The notes: generated from the letters alone by a model not told the origin. A DNA stretch of 64,000 bases from Adlercreutzia faecimuris (GCF_022669055.1 NZ_JAJMLW010000001.1:1116001-1180000); one strand, 5' to 3'. Counted from the first letter of the stretch, positions 50,256 to 60,089 are shown. Program-made: numbers and translations.

Positions 50256-50504
50256 ATGCACACCTACCGTCCCCGGGGCGTCTGCTCCAAGGCCATCGAC
50301 GTCGAGCTCGACGGCGACACGATCAGGCAGATCCGCTTCACCGGCGGCTGCGACGGCAACCTGAAGGCCATCGCCAAGCTCGTGGCCGGCCAGCCCGTCG
50401 ACGACGTGGTGGCGCTCCTGCGCGGCAACACCTGCGGCCCGCGCTCCACCTCCTGCGCCGACCAGCTCACCTACGCTTTGGAGGAGGCCCGCGCCCAGGC
50501 CTAG
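50256..50504 (+). CDS. TSCPD-domain protein (TIGR03905-like)
   Basis: 82 residues. Pattern: YRPRGVCSKAIDVELDGDTI then IRFTGGCDGNLKAIAKLVAG and LRGNTCGPRSTSCADQLTYAL. Four conserved Cys (CSK, GCDG, NTCG, TSCAD) match the small TSCPD family, which resembles the C-terminal Cys-rich part of class II ribonucleotide reductases. Function unproven; nucleic-acid or metal binding is plausible. ATG follows AGAGAGGAA. Confidence 0.85.
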   Translation: MHTYRPRGVCSKAIDVELDGDTIRQIRFTGGCDGNLKAIAKLVAGQPVDDVVALLRGNTCGPRSTSCADQLTYALEEARAQA

Positions 50505-50610
50505 GGGCCCTCGGCGCCCGCGTCCCGGCGCCGCGCCGCGGCGCGTCTGTGGCGGCCGCGCGAATTCCCCCCGAATGGGGCGAAATTCTCGAATACCCCC
50601 CGCGTAGCCG

Positions 50611-50619
50611 TGATATACT
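50611..50619 (+). promoter_or_regulatory. rpsA extended -10 promoter
   Basis: TGATATACT with the TGn extension, about 50 bases upstream of the leader ORF. A small hairpin TGCGG / CCGCA follows at 50630-50643. Confidence 0.6.
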
Positions 50620-50657
50620 AGCCAAACTTGCGGAAAACCCGCAGGAGGAAGTATCTG

Positions 50658-50780
50658 TTGGCCCCCGAGACATGTTTTATTGACCGTCCTGAGCAAGCTC
50701 GTGCAAGCGAACATGGCAAGCATCAATCAATCATGACGAAGGGTCCCCAGAATGTAATGTTCGAAAGGGGTCCGTTTTGA
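50658..50780 (+). CDS. probable 40-codon leader ORF overlapping the rpsA start
   Basis: A TTG at 50658 preceded by AGGAGGA at 50643-50649 (spacing about 8) opens a frame of 40 codons: it begins with [20 protein letters not shown] and ends [15 protein letters not shown]. Its TGA (50778-50780) overlaps the TTG start of rpsA (50777-50779), a TTGA junction. This gives classic coupling geometry, and the ribosome-binding site is stronger than the one before rpsA. No homologue is recognised. Alternatives: unstructured rpsA leader RNA with a chance frame, or in-frame starts at ATG 50733 only. Confidence 0.5.
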   Translation: MAPETCFIDRPEQARASEHGKHQSIMTKGPQNVMFERGPF

Positions 50781-51991
50781 CCGAAATCAAGAACACGTCC
50801 GTAATCGACTTCTCCGACATCTCCGACGAGCAGATGAACGAGATGATCGACGGCACGCTGACCGACTTCGACGAGGGCGATCTCGTCGACGGCACCGTCG
50901 TCAAGCTGGAGCACGATGAGGTGCTCGTGGACATCGGCTTCAAGAGCGAGGGCGTCATCCCCTCCCGCGAGCTGTCCATCCGCAAGGACGCCGACCCGGC
51001 CGACATCGTCAGCCTGGGCGACAAGATCGAGGCCCTGGTCCTTCAGAAGGAGGACAAGGACGGACGCCTGATCCTCTCCAAGAAGCGCGCCGAGTACGAG
51101 CGCGCCTGGATCCGCGTCGAGGAGAAGTTCAAGGCCGGCGAGGTCGTCACCGGCGAGGTCATCGAGGTCGTCAAGGGCGGCCTGATCCTCGACATCGGCC
51201 TGCGCGGCTTCCTGCCGGCGTCGCTCGTCGACCTGCGCCGCGTGAAGGACCTCGATATGTACCTGGGCACCGAGATCGAGGCCCGCGTCATCGAGATGGA
51301 CCGCAACCGCAACAACGTCGTGCTGTCCCGCCGCGTGCTGCTGGAGGAGGGCCGCAAGAACGAGCGCGCCGAGATCCTCTCCAAGCTGTCGAAGGGCATG
51401 CGTCTCAAGGGCACCGTCTCCTCCATCGTGGACTTCGGCGCCTTCGTGGACCTGGGCGGCATCGACGGCCTGGTGCACATCTCCGAGCTGTCCTGGAACC
51501 ACGTCAACCACCCCTCCGAGGTCGTCAAGGTGGGCGACGAGGTGGAGGTCGAGGTGCTCGACGTCGACCTGCAGCGTGAGCGCATCTCGCTCGGCCTCAA
51601 GCAGACCACGCCCGACCCGTGGATCAAGCTCGTCGAGTCCTACCCGGTGGGCACCATCGTCGACGGCAAGGTCACCAAGATCGTGCCCTTCGGCGCGTTC
51701 ATCGCGCTCGGCGACTCCATCGAGGGCCTGGTGCACATCTCCGAGATGGCCGGCCGCCACATCGACACCCCGGCGCAGGTCGTCAAGGCCGGCGACGAGG
51801 TCAAGGTCAAGGTCATGGAGATCAACCCGGATCGTCGCCGCATCTCCCTGTCGATGAAGGCTGCCGCCGAGGAGCTCGGCTACGAGATCGAAGTGGACGA
51901 GTCCATCCAGGCCGAGGAGCGCCCGGCCAAGCGCAAGAAGGATCGCGCCGAGAAGCCCGAGGCCGCTGCCGAGGAGACGGCTGCCGAGTAG
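50777..51991 (+). CDS. rpsA: 30S ribosomal protein S1
   Basis: 404 residues, the four-S1-domain form of Gram-positives. Repeats: [122 protein letters not shown] (named to mark the four domains at about residues 35, 120, 205 and 290). Helps mRNA binding to the small subunit. TTG start at 50777 with AAAGGGG; ATG at 50834 is internal and too late for the acidic N-terminus. Ends with a Lys/Glu-rich tail. Confidence 0.94.
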   Translation: MTEIKNTSVIDFSDISDEQMNEMIDGTLTDFDEGDLVDGTVVKLEHDEVLVDIGFKSEGVIPSRELSIRKDADPADIVSLGDKIEALVLQKEDKDGRLILSKKRAEYERAWIRVEEKFKAGEVVTGEVIEVVKGGLILDIGLRGFLPASLVDLRRVKDLDMYLGTEIEARVIEMDRNRNNVVLSRRVLLEEGRKNERAEILSKLSKGMRLKGTVSSIVDFGAFVDLGGIDGLVHISELSWNHVNHPSEVVKVGDEVEVEVLDVDLQRERISLGLKQTTPDPWIKLVESYPVGTIVDGKVTKIVPFGAFIALGDSIEGLVHISEMAGRHIDTPAQVVKAGDEVKVKVMEINPDRRRISLSMKAAAEELGYEIEVDESIQAEERPAKRKKDRAEKPEAAAEETAAE

Positions 51992-52016
51992 GCTGCGCTT
52001 CAAGCTGAACCCTGAG

Positions 52017-52050
52017 GAGGGGCGGGGCCTGGTGCCCCGCCCCTCTCTTT
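52017..52050 (+). terminator. rpsA terminator
   Basis: Perfect 12-bp stem GAGGGGCGGGGC / GCCCCGCCCCTC with a 5-base loop and a TCTTTTC tail, the most conventional intrinsic terminator in the window. Confidence 0.9.
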
Positions 52051-52061
52051 TCGCCCGGATT

Positions 52062-52202
52062 CCGCAAATTCGGACGGTTTTGCACCGGCGGCCCGGCGAA
52101 AATGGGGCTCTCCGGGCTGTTTGGCGGCGTTTTGCGCCGGTTGACCGGCGTTTTGCCCAGCCAGCGCCAACCCGGGGAGTGCATAACCGTCCGGATTTGC
52201 AG
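52062..52202. repeat. intergenic long imperfect inverted repeat upstream of mnmA
   Basis: Arms at 52062-52084 (CCGCAAATTCGGACGG core) and 52180-52202 pair at about 20 of 23 positions. The 95-base loop repeats GGCGTTTTGC twice (52125 and 52148). It starts right after the rpsA terminator and ends 33 bases before mnmA. Confidence 0.8.
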
Positions 52203-52235
52203 GCGGAGGCGGTTTTTCCGAGGAAAGGGGGAGAG

Positions 52236-53306
52236 ATGCCCGGTTCGCAGACGACCGACGCGCCGCGTGGGCGCGTGGCGCTGGGGATGAGCGGGGGCGT
52301 GGACAGCTCGGTGGCCGTGGCGGCGCTCGCGGCCGAGGGCTACGAGGTCGTCGGCGTCACCCTCGTGCTGCGCGATGCGCCCGATGCCCGCGACGCGGCC
52401 CGCGCCGCCGCAAAGGTGTGCGCCCGCCTCGGCGCCGAGCACCGCGTGGTCGAGGCCGCGGCTGCCTTCGACGCAGCCGTGGTGGCGCCCTTCGCCGCGG
52501 CCTACGGCGCCGGCCTCACGCCGAGCCCGTGCGTGGGCTGCAACGCCGCGGCGAAGCTGCCGCTCCTGCTGGCCGCCGCCGACGAGGCGGGCTGCGCCCA
52601 CGTGGCGACGGGCCACTACGCGCGCGTGGGAGCGCTCGCCGACGGGCGCTACGCCGTGCTGGCCGGGCTCGACCACGGCAAGGACCAGAGCTACATGCTG
52701 GCCGCCCTCACCCAGGGCCAGCTCGCGCGGCTCGTGCTGCCGCTCGGCGGCATGACGAAGCTGGCGGTGCGCGCCGCCGCGGCCGAGATGGGCCTGGCCT
52801 GCGCCGACGCCCCCGAGAGCCAGGACATCTGCTTCGCGCCGGCGGGCTACCGCGCGCTCCTGGCCGAGCGCGGCGTGCGCGCCGAGCCCGGCCCCATCCT
52901 GACGCGCGACGGGCGCGAGGTCGGCCGCCATACGGGGCTTTCCGACTACACGGTGGGCCAGCGCAAGGGCATCGGCGTGGCGGGCCCCGAGCCCTACTAC
53001 GTGCTGGAGAAGCGTCTCGCCGACAACGCGCTGGTGGTGGGCCCGGCGGCTGCCGCCGTCATGGGGCGCGCGGAGGTCGGGCCCGTCAACTGGCAGGCCG
53101 TCGCCGGGCTGGACGCGCCGGCCGACGCCATGGTGAAACTCCGTTACCGCGCGCCGGCCGTTCCGTGTATCATTGTCCCCAGAGTTGGAGGCGGGGCGAC
53201 CGTCCGGCTGCGCGAGCCGCAGCCCCTCACGGCGCCTGGCCAATGGGCCGTGTTCTACCAGGGCTCCACCGTGCTGGGGGGCGCCGTGATCGAGGAGGTA
53301 GGGTAG
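52236..53306 (+). CDS. mnmA: tRNA-specific 2-thiouridylase
   Basis: Makes 2-thiouridine at tRNA position 34. 356 residues. PP-loop GMSGGVDSSVAVAAL, catalytic Cys in PSPCVGCNAAAKLP, ATGHYAR, the tRNA-contact KDQSYMLAAL, and the second catalytic Cys in SQDICFAP. C-terminal beta barrel closes with AVFYQGSTVLGGAVIEE. ATG at 52236 with AAAGGGGGAG; the longer in-frame extension crosses the inverted repeat and is rejected. The family's central insert is shorter than in E. coli. Confidence 0.93.
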   Translation: MPGSQTTDAPRGRVALGMSGGVDSSVAVAALAAEGYEVVGVTLVLRDAPDARDAARAAAKVCARLGAEHRVVEAAAAFDAAVVAPFAAAYGAGLTPSPCVGCNAAAKLPLLLAAADEAGCAHVATGHYARVGALADGRYAVLAGLDHGKDQSYMLAALTQGQLARLVLPLGGMTKLAVRAAAAEMGLACADAPESQDICFAPAGYRALLAERGVRAEPGPILTRDGREVGRHTGLSDYTVGQRKGIGVAGPEPYYVLEKRLADNALVVGPAAAAVMGRAEVGPVNWQAVAGLDAPADAMVKLRYRAPAVPCIIVPRVGGGATVRLREPQPLTAPGQWAVFYQGSTVLGGAVIEEVG

Positions 53307-53906
53307 ATGAGGAAGATATTCGTGGTCGGCGGCATGGGCGCCGGCAAGTCCACGGCGCGCCAGGCCCTGGTCGATGCGGGGCTGCCCTTCATCGACCTGG
53401 ACCAGGTGGGCCATCAGGTGCTCAAGTGGGACACGGTGAAGGAGGAGCTGGCCGAGACCTTCGGCGACGACGTCATCGGCGAGGACGGCGAGGTCGTCCG
53501 CAGCCTCGTGGCCGCCCGCGCCTTCGTGTCGCCGGCTGAGACGCGCAAGCTCAACCGCATCACCATGCCGCGCATCGAGGAGGTCTACACCGACACCCTG
53601 GCCGAGCTCGAGGCCGCGGGCAACGACGCCGTGGTGGTGGAGTACTCCGTCTTCAAGAACCGCGAGATGTCGCTGGCGTATTCCGCCGACGTGGTGCTGG
53701 CCGTGCTGGCCCCGCTCGACCTGCGCATCGAGCGCGCCGTGGCGTCCGGCTTCGACGAGGCTGACGTGCGCCGCCGCATCGCCCGCCAGATCACCGACGC
53801 CGACCGCATCGAGGCCTCCGACGTCGTCTTCAACAACGACGGCACCAAGGAGGAGCTCCATAACAAGGTCCTCGCCTGGTGGGAAGGCTACCAGGCGTCC
53901 CTGTAG
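53307..53906 (+). CDS. coaE: dephospho-CoA kinase
   Basis: Last step of coenzyme A synthesis. 199 residues. Walker A GGMGAGKSTARQAL, DLDQVGHQVL, VVVEYSVF and a lid RIEASDVVFNNDGTKEEL. ATG follows the mnmA stop directly (TAGATG). Confidence 0.9.
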   Translation: MRKIFVVGGMGAGKSTARQALVDAGLPFIDLDQVGHQVLKWDTVKEELAETFGDDVIGEDGEVVRSLVAARAFVSPAETRKLNRITMPRIEEVYTDTLAELEAAGNDAVVVEYSVFKNREMSLAYSADVVLAVLAPLDLRIERAVASGFDEADVRRRIARQITDADRIEASDVVFNNDGTKEELHNKVLAWWEGYQASL

Positions 53907-53954
53907 CGCCTTCGCAACGACTTTTCCCATCCCGCTTTCCTCGCGGCGGCAGTA

Positions 53955-53963
53955 TGGTATAGT
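53955..53963 (+). promoter_or_regulatory. uvrB extended -10 promoter
   Basis: TGGTATAGT, a TGn extended -10, 39 bases upstream of uvrB. The following GAACAACTGTACGTTTAT could be part of an SOS-type operator (GAAC then GTTT arms), similar to the actinobacterial LexA box GAAC-N4-GTTC in layout but imperfect. Confidence 0.5.
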
Positions 53964-54001
53964 AGAACAACTGTACGTTTATGCTGCGATGAGGAGGCGG
54001 G

Positions 54002-56152
54002 ATGGCTCATCTTTCCAACCTGGAGGGCGTGGCCATGGAGGGCAAGCTGCCGGAGGTGCGGCTGGCCTCCACGCCGCTTAAGGTGGTGTCGCCCTTCGAG
54101 CTGTCGGGCGACCAGCCCCAGGCGGTGGAGAAGCTGGCGGCCGGCATAGAGGAGGGCCTGCGCTACCAGACGCTCCTGGGCGTCACCGGCTCGGGCAAGA
54201 CCTTCACCATGGCCAAGACCATCGAGGCGGTGCAGAAGCCCACGCTCGTCATGGCGCCCAACAAGACGCTCGCGGCGCAGCTGGCCGCCGAGCTCAAGGA
54301 GTTCTTCCCCGACAACGCCGTCGTCTACTTCGTGTCCTACTACGACTACTACCAGCCCGAGGCCTACGTGCCGGCGTCGGACACCTTCATCGAGAAGGAC
54401 GCCTCCATCAACGAGGAGGTGGAGAAGCTGCGCCATGCGGCCACGAGCGCGCTGCTGTCCCGGCGCGACGTGATCGTGGTGGCGTCGGTGAGCTGCATCT
54501 ACGGCATCGGCAGCCCCATGGACTACGCGGGCATGGCCGTGTTCGTCGACAAGGAGGTGCCGGCCGACCGCGACGACGTGATCCACGACCTCATCGACAT
54601 CCAGTACGACCGCAACGACTACGAGCTCAAGCGCGGCACGTTCCGCGTGCGCGGCGACGCGCTCGACGTGTTCCCGCCCTACGCCGACAACCCGCTGCGC
54701 ATCGAGTTCTGGGGCGACGAGGTCGAGGAGATCGCCGAGGTCGACCACGTCACCGGCGAGGTCCTGCAGACCTACGAGGCGCTGCCCATCTGGCCGGCGT
54801 CGCACTACGTCACCGCGCGCCCCAAGATGGACCGCGCCATCCACACCATCCAGGACGAGCTGCGCGAGCGCCTGCAGCAGTTCAACGAGGACGGCAAGCT
54901 GCTCGAGGCCCAGCGCCTGGAGATGCGCACCAACTACGACCTGGAGATGCTCGAGACCATGGGCTTCTGCTCCGGCATCGAGAACTACTCGCGCCACCTC
55001 GACGGCCGCGAGCCGGGCGAGCCGCCCTACACGCTCATCGACTACTTCCCGAGCGACTTCCTCTGCATCATCGACGAGTCCCACGTCACCGTGCCGCAGA
55101 TCCGCGGCATGCACGAGGGCGATCGCTCGCGCAAGATCACCCTGGCTGAGCACGGGTTCCGCCTGCCGAGCTGCCTGGACAACCGGCCGCTGCGCTTCGA
55201 TGAGTTCGAGGCGCGCGTGCCCCAGTTCGTCTACGTGTCGGCTACGCCGGGCGACTACGAGGAGAAGGTGTCCCAGGCCCAGGTGGAGCAGATCATCCGC
55301 CCGACGGGGCTTCTGGATCCCGAGATCATCGTGCGCACGAGCGCGAGCCAGATCGACGACATCATCGACGAGGCGAAGGACCGCGCCGCCCGCGACGAGC
55401 GCGTGCTCATCACCACGCTCACCAAGAAGATGGCCGAGGACCTGACCGACCACCTGCTCGACCAGGGGGTGCGGGCGCGCTACATGCACTCCGACATCGC
55501 CACGCTCGAGCGCGTGGAGATCCTCTCGGCCCTGCGCCGCGGCGAGTTCGACGTGCTGGTGGGCATCAACCTGCTGCGCGAGGGGCTCGACCTGCCCGAG
55601 GTGTCGCTCGTGGCCATCCTCGACGCCGACAAGGAGGGCTTCCTGCGCAACCACCGCTCGCTCATCCAGACCATCGGGCGCGCGGCCCGCAACGTGTCGG
55701 GCCAGGTCATCATGTACGCCGACCGCATCACCGACTCCATGGACCGCGCCATCACCGAGACGCGGCGCCGCCGTGAGATCCAGATGGCCTACAACGAGGA
55801 GCACGGCATCGAGCCGCAGACCATCCGCAAGGCCATCAACGACATCATGGGCTACGTCGCCGACGAGGCGGGCTCGGTGACGGCCGAGCAGGTGAACAAG
55901 GAGCTCGCGGAGCTGTCGCGCGAGGAGGTGCTGCGCATCATATCGTCGATGGAGGACGACATGGCCGCGGCCTCGCGCGACATGGACTTCGAGGAGGCCG
56001 CGCGCCTGCGCGACCAGGTGGTGAAGCTGCGCGCGAGCGTCGAGGGCCAGAGCGAGGACGACGTGCTGAAGGATCTCAAGAGGACGGCGCGCAAGGGCAG
56101 CGCCTACGGCAACCGCAAGCACGCCGCCTACGGCAGCGCCCGCCGCTCGTAG
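54002..56152 (+). CDS. uvrB: UvrABC system protein B
   Basis: Damage-verifying helicase of nucleotide excision repair. 716 residues. Walker [13 protein letters not shown], the beta-hairpin [16 protein letters not shown]-like DESHVT, TRP-like motif [32 protein letters not shown] and QTIGRAARN, and the C-terminal UVR domain [17 protein letters not shown] that binds UvrC/UvrA. Start 54002 with ATGAGGAGGCG upstream. uvrA is not in the window. Confidence 0.96.
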   Translation: MAHLSNLEGVAMEGKLPEVRLASTPLKVVSPFELSGDQPQAVEKLAAGIEEGLRYQTLLGVTGSGKTFTMAKTIEAVQKPTLVMAPNKTLAAQLAAELKEFFPDNAVVYFVSYYDYYQPEAYVPASDTFIEKDASINEEVEKLRHAATSALLSRRDVIVVASVSCIYGIGSPMDYAGMAVFVDKEVPADRDDVIHDLIDIQYDRNDYELKRGTFRVRGDALDVFPPYADNPLRIEFWGDEVEEIAEVDHVTGEVLQTYEALPIWPASHYVTARPKMDRAIHTIQDELRERLQQFNEDGKLLEAQRLEMRTNYDLEMLETMGFCSGIENYSRHLDGREPGEPPYTLIDYFPSDFLCIIDESHVTVPQIRGMHEGDRSRKITLAEHGFRLPSCLDNRPLRFDEFEARVPQFVYVSATPGDYEEKVSQAQVEQIIRPTGLLDPEIIVRTSASQIDDIIDEAKDRAARDERVLITTLTKKMAEDLTDHLLDQGVRARYMHSDIATLERVEILSALRRGEFDVLVGINLLREGLDLPEVSLVAILDADKEGFLRNHRSLIQTIGRAARNVSGQVIMYADRITDSMDRAITETRRRREIQMAYNEEHGIEPQTIRKAINDIMGYVADEAGSVTAEQVNKELAELSREEVLRIISSMEDDMAAASRDMDFEEAARLRDQVVKLRASVEGQSEDDVLKDLKRTARKGSAYGNRKHAAYGSARRS

Positions 56153-56312
56153 GCGCCGCTGCGCCTGGCGTGCGGACGGAAGGGGCAGCCGTGGCGGCGG
56201 CGTTCGGTGTTGGCGTGAGGATGGGGCGGCGCGGGCGACCTGGGGGCGTTTGTTGCGCTAAGCTGGGACTCGGCAGACACGAGCGCGCCCGCCGCGCCTG
56301 AAGGAGACATCC

Positions 56313-58061
56313 ATGATCGACGAGATACAAGTGGAGAACGTGGCCCTCATCCGGTCGGCGTCCATGGCGCCCTCGGCGCGCCTCACGGTGCTCACGGGCG
56401 AGACGGGCGCCGGCAAGACGGCGCTGCTCTCGGCGGCGAAGCTGCTCATGGGCGCGCGGGCCGACAAGGGCGCCGTGCGCGAGGGGAGCGACGCGGCCGT
56501 GGTGCGCGGGCGCTTCTTCCTGCGTGCGGGCGCGGACGACGCGGCGGATGCACGCGGCGCGGGCGCAGATGGCGTGGCGGGCGACACGGGCGACGATGCG
56601 GCGGCCGATGCGGCAGGCGGCGCGGACGCGACCGACACGGGCGGCGTCGACGGCGAGGAGGAGCTGGTCGTCGCGCGGCGGCTCTCGGCCGACGGGCGCT
56701 CGCGGGTCACGCTGAACGGCGCGCTGGCCAGCGTGGCTGAGCTGGCCGGGCGCGTGGGCCCCTCCATCGACCTGTGCGGCCAGCACGAGCACCAGGCCCT
56801 CATGAGCCCGGCGGCCCACGGCCGCCTGCTCGACGCCTGGGGCGGCGCGCCTGTCGCCGAGGCGGCCGGCGCCTACCGCGCGGCCTTCGCCGAGGCCACC
56901 GAGGCGAGCGCCGCCTACGAGCGCGTCTGCGAGGCGGCCAGCGCCTCGGAGGCGGCGCTTGACGAGGCGCGCTTCACCCTGTCCCAGATCGACGCCGTGG
57001 CGCCCCAGGAGGGCGAGTACGAGGAGCTGATGGCCTACCTGGCCAAGACCGAGAACGCCGAGGCGCTGGCCCGGGCCGCCCACGGCGCGAGCGACGCGCT
57101 GGCGGGGGAGGGCGGCGCGCTCGACGCCCTGGGCTCGGCCGCGGCGCTGCTCGAGGACGCGGCGCGCTTCGACGAGGCCCTCGGCGCCTACGCCCAGTCG
57201 CTGCGCGAGGCCGGCTTCATCGTCGAGGACGTGTCCCGCGACATGGCCTCCTACGCCGAGGACGTGGAGTTCGACCCCGCCGAGCTCGCCGCCGCCCAGG
57301 AGCGCGCCGCCGCCTTCCAGGGCCTTCTGCGCAGCTTCGGCCCGCGCCTCGAGGACGTGACGGCCCGCCGCGAGGAGGCGGCCGAGCTGGTGGCGTCGGT
57401 GGACGACGCCGACGGCCGCCGCCGCGCCGCCGCCGAACGGGTGGAGCGTGCCGAGGAGGCCCTCGCCGCCGCGGCGGCCGCCCTGCACGAGGCCCGCGCC
57501 GCGGCCGCTCCGGCGCTGGCCGAGGCCGCGACGGCGGTCATGGGGCGCCTGGAGATGGGCACCGCGGCCCTCGAGTGCCGCGTCGAGCTGCTCGGCCGCG
57601 ACCGCTGGTCGAAGGCGGGCCCCGACGCGGTGGAGCTGTTCTTCCGCCCGGGAGCCGGCATGCAGGCGCGCCCGCTCGCTCGCATCGCGTCGGGCGGCGA
57701 GGTGAGCCGCGTCATGCTGGCCGTCAAGGTGGTGCTCGGCGCCCACGACGAGGTGGACACCCTCATCTTCGACGAGGTGGACGCCGGCGTGGGCGGCGCC
57801 ACGGCCGTGGCGCTCGCCAAGGTGCTCGCCGACCTGTCCCGCACCCACCAGGTCATCGTCGTGACGCACCTGGCCCAGGTGGCTGCTCGGGCCGACGTCC
57901 ACTACGTGGTGGAGAAGTCGGACGGCGACGCCCCCGAGACGGCCCTGCGCGAGGTGGCCGGCGCCGAGCGTGAGGCCGAGCTGGCCCGCATGCTGTCTGG
58001 CGACGCCACCGAAGCCTCCCTCGCCCACGCCCGGGAGCTGCTGGCGGCCGCCCGGCCCTAG
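56313..58061 (+). CDS. recN: DNA repair protein RecN
   Basis: SMC-like ATPase for double-strand-break repair. 582 residues, a little long. VLTGETGAGKTALLSAAKLLMG (Walker A), QHEHQALMSPAAH, coiled-coil arms rich in Ala/Glu, LARIASGGEVSRVMLAVKVVL (signature) and TLIFDEVDAGVGG (Walker B). An insert of ~45 residues of Ala/Asp/Gly low complexity (from ADDAADARGAGAD, near residue 70) lengthens the N-terminal lobe. ATG at 56313. Confidence 0.93.
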   Translation: MIDEIQVENVALIRSASMAPSARLTVLTGETGAGKTALLSAAKLLMGARADKGAVREGSDAAVVRGRFFLRAGADDAADARGAGADGVAGDTGDDAAADAAGGADATDTGGVDGEEELVVARRLSADGRSRVTLNGALASVAELAGRVGPSIDLCGQHEHQALMSPAAHGRLLDAWGGAPVAEAAGAYRAAFAEATEASAAYERVCEAASASEAALDEARFTLSQIDAVAPQEGEYEELMAYLAKTENAEALARAAHGASDALAGEGGALDALGSAAALLEDAARFDEALGAYAQSLREAGFIVEDVSRDMASYAEDVEFDPAELAAAQERAAAFQGLLRSFGPRLEDVTARREEAAELVASVDDADGRRRAAAERVERAEEALAAAAAALHEARAAAAPALAEAATAVMGRLEMGTAALECRVELLGRDRWSKAGPDAVELFFRPGAGMQARPLARIASGGEVSRVMLAVKVVLGAHDEVDTLIFDEVDAGVGGATAVALAKVLADLSRTHQVIVVTHLAQVAARADVHYVVEKSDGDAPETALREVAGAEREAELARMLSGDATEASLAHARELLAAARP

Positions 58062-58072
58062 CACACGCGAAA

Positions 58073-58144
58073 GGCCCCGCCGGCACAGCCGACGGGGCCT
58101 CGTCATTCCACTCGCAAGGCCCCGCCGCCGTGGCCGACGGGGCT
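58073..58144. terminator. tandem hairpins between convergent recN and deacetylase
   Basis: Two related stems: GGCCCCGCCGGC / GCCGACGGGGCC at 58073-58099 followed by TCGTCATT, and a second GGCCCCGCCG-based stem at 58118-58144. They lie between convergent genes and probably terminate both transcripts. Confidence 0.7.
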
Positions 58145-58151
58145 GATCGCG

Positions 58152-59843
58152 CTACATGTCCGCGGGGTCGTTGTAGGCCAAGAGCTCGTCGATGGTGATG
58201 AAGCGATAGCCCTGCTCCCTGAGGTAGGGGAGCGCCTGGCGCAGGGCCTCCACCGTCTGGGAGCGGTCGCCGCCGCCGTCGTGCATGAGGATGATGCTGC
58301 CGGGCTTGGCCTGCTTGATGCGGTCGGCGATGGCCTGGGCGCCGGGGCGGCGCCAGTCCTCGGTGTCGATGTTCCAGCCGATCTCCGCCGTGATGTGGGG
58401 CTGCAGGATCTGCGCCGTCTCGGCGCTGAAGTTGCCGCCCGGCGTGCGGAAGGCGTGGCTTGCCGGCGCGCCGGTGGCCGCCTCGATGGCCTCGTAGCCC
58501 TTCAGCACCTCGTCCACCTGCTCCTGGGCCGTCTGGCGCCCCATGTCCACGCCGCGGCCGTCGCCGGCGCTCGCGTGGTCGAAGCTGTGGCTGCTGATCT
58601 GGTGGCCGGCCGCCGCCGCGCGCTTGACGGACTCGGCGTTGCCGCCGCTGATCTGCTGGCCGATGGTGAAGAACGTGGCCTTGGCCCCGTTCTGGTCGAG
58701 GATGTCGAGGATGGCGTCGGTCGACTCGGGCCAGGGGCCGTCGTCGAAGGTGAGGGCCACCACCTTGTCGCCGGCGGTGTCGGCGTTGTACTTCTTCACC
58801 ACCTCGGCGACGGGCTCGGTCACCACCTCGTCGACCGTGATGCCCGACACGCTGCCGGTGCGGCGCAGCGACGTGCCCGCGGCGCCCGTGCCCTCGTAGG
58901 CGTGGATGGCGCCCACGCCCTCGAACCCGATGGTCGGCGGCGCGGCCACCTCCTCCTCGGCGTAGTCCTCGGTGTCGTCGGCGCCGTCGGTGACGGAGAT
59001 CGCCGCGTCGCGCGGCAGCCGAGCGGCGCCGTCGGCGAAGGGCTCGCCGTTGACCTGCGCGGTGAAGCGCTTGCCGCCGCCCTCCTGCAGCAGGCTGCCG
59101 TCCACGGCCAGCAGGTCGCCCGGCGCGGGCGCCACGGTGCCGTCGGCGATGAGCTTGTCGATGCTCGTGTCGGAGGGCACCTGGATGGTCTGCCCGTTGA
59201 CCGTGAGGCTCATGACCGGCGGGTTGAGAAGCAGGTAGGCGCCTGCGCCCACGACCGCGATGACGAGCGCCGCCGCGATGAGGGCGCCCCTGGAGGGCCG
59301 CCGCGGCCGGTTGCGCCGGCGCACGTCGGGCAGGGCGACCGCGCCGTCGCGGGCCCCCTGGAGGCGCGGGGTGGGGCTGGCGCCGCGCAGGGGCTCGTCG
59401 CCGTCGGCGCGCGGGATCACCCGGGCGTGAGCGGTGTCCACGCCGATGACCGGGGTGGATCCGGTGACGCCGGGCTGGATGACGATGCCGCCCGGCACCG
59501 CGCCGCCGACGCCGGCGTCCTCTGCGTCGGGGCGGGCGCTCACGGTGACCCGGTCGCGCGGGTTGCCCGGCACGGCGCCCGCGGGCTGGCCCTGGGGCGC
59601 CTCGTCGACGAACTCGAAGGCCTCCTCGGCACCGGCCCACGCGGCCGCGCCGTCCTGGGCGTGGGGCGCCTCGGCGGCCGGGCCGGCCGTCGGGACGTCG
59701 TCGGGAGTGCCGGCCTGGCGGGCGGCATCCTGCGCGGGCGCGGCGTGGGCGGCGTGACGCGGGCGGGGGGCGCCCGCGTCCACGGGGGCGGCGTAGCGCC
59801 CGCGCCGGGCACGCGGGTTGTTCTGAGGGTAGGGCTGGGACAT
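58152..59843 (-). CDS. membrane-anchored polysaccharide deacetylase (NodB fold)
   Basis: 563 residues. A long Ala/Pro-rich cytoplasmic region (~190 residues), one transmembrane helix (LIAAALVIAVVGAGAYLLL), an extracellular domain of ~150 residues, then the NodB deacetylase domain. Motifs: TFDDGP (catalytic Asp pair), SHSFDH (metal His), RTPGG and LMHDGGG. Likely deacetylates peptidoglycan N-acetyl sugars or another wall glycan, which can confer lysozyme resistance. The final residues are EQGYRFITIDELLAYNDP. Start at 59843. Confidence 0.9.
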   Translation of the reverse strand: MSQPYPQNNPRARRGRYAAPVDAGAPRPRHAAHAAPAQDAARQAGTPDDVPTAGPAAEAPHAQDGAAAWAGAEEAFEFVDEAPQGQPAGAVPGNPRDRVTVSARPDAEDAGVGGAVPGGIVIQPGVTGSTPVIGVDTAHARVIPRADGDEPLRGASPTPRLQGARDGAVALPDVRRRNRPRRPSRGALIAAALVIAVVGAGAYLLLNPPVMSLTVNGQTIQVPSDTSIDKLIADGTVAPAPGDLLAVDGSLLQEGGGKRFTAQVNGEPFADGAARLPRDAAISVTDGADDTEDYAEEEVAAPPTIGFEGVGAIHAYEGTGAAGTSLRRTGSVSGITVDEVVTEPVAEVVKKYNADTAGDKVVALTFDDGPWPESTDAILDILDQNGAKATFFTIGQQISGGNAESVKRAAAAGHQISSHSFDHASAGDGRGVDMGRQTAQEQVDEVLKGYEAIEAATGAPASHAFRTPGGNFSAETAQILQPHITAEIGWNIDTEDWRRPGAQAIADRIKQAKPGSIILMHDGGGDRSQTVEALRQALPYLREQGYRFITIDELLAYNDPADM

Positions 59844-60056
59844 GCTGTTCTCCTGGGGGGGCCGGCGATGCCACGCCGGTATCTAAGGGCTAACTTTCGC
59901 CATTCAAGCACGTTATCGGGGCGCTTTCCACCCCTTGGGCAAAAAGACGCAAAAAGGGGAAGAAAATTAAGGAATACCAGGCGTTTCCGGGCTCCCTCGA
60001 TCCCGCAGGGCCCTGGGGGCGCCCTCCCTGCGCCGACCCGTTGCCGAAACGACCCC

Positions 60057-60084
60057 TTGCACGCCTGCCGTGATGTGCTAAAGT
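60057..60084 (+). promoter_or_regulatory. promoter of the T-box/ECF operon
   Basis: TTGCAC at 60057-60062 and TAAAGT at 60079-60084 with a 16-base spacer, one of the few promoters here with both hexamers. The remaining gap back to 59844 is the divergent upstream region of the deacetylase. Confidence 0.65.
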
Positions 60085-60089
60085 GCCCT

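Noticed and set aside
50150-50683. 177-codon plus frame overlapping the TSCPD gene
   Set aside because: Arg/Ala/Pro-rich frame in another phase; the TSCPD frame has all conserved Cys.
48075-50726. 883-codon minus-strand frame
   Set aside because: Antisense of the exported MMPL partner and TSCPD gene; composition is Gly/Arg/His low complexity.
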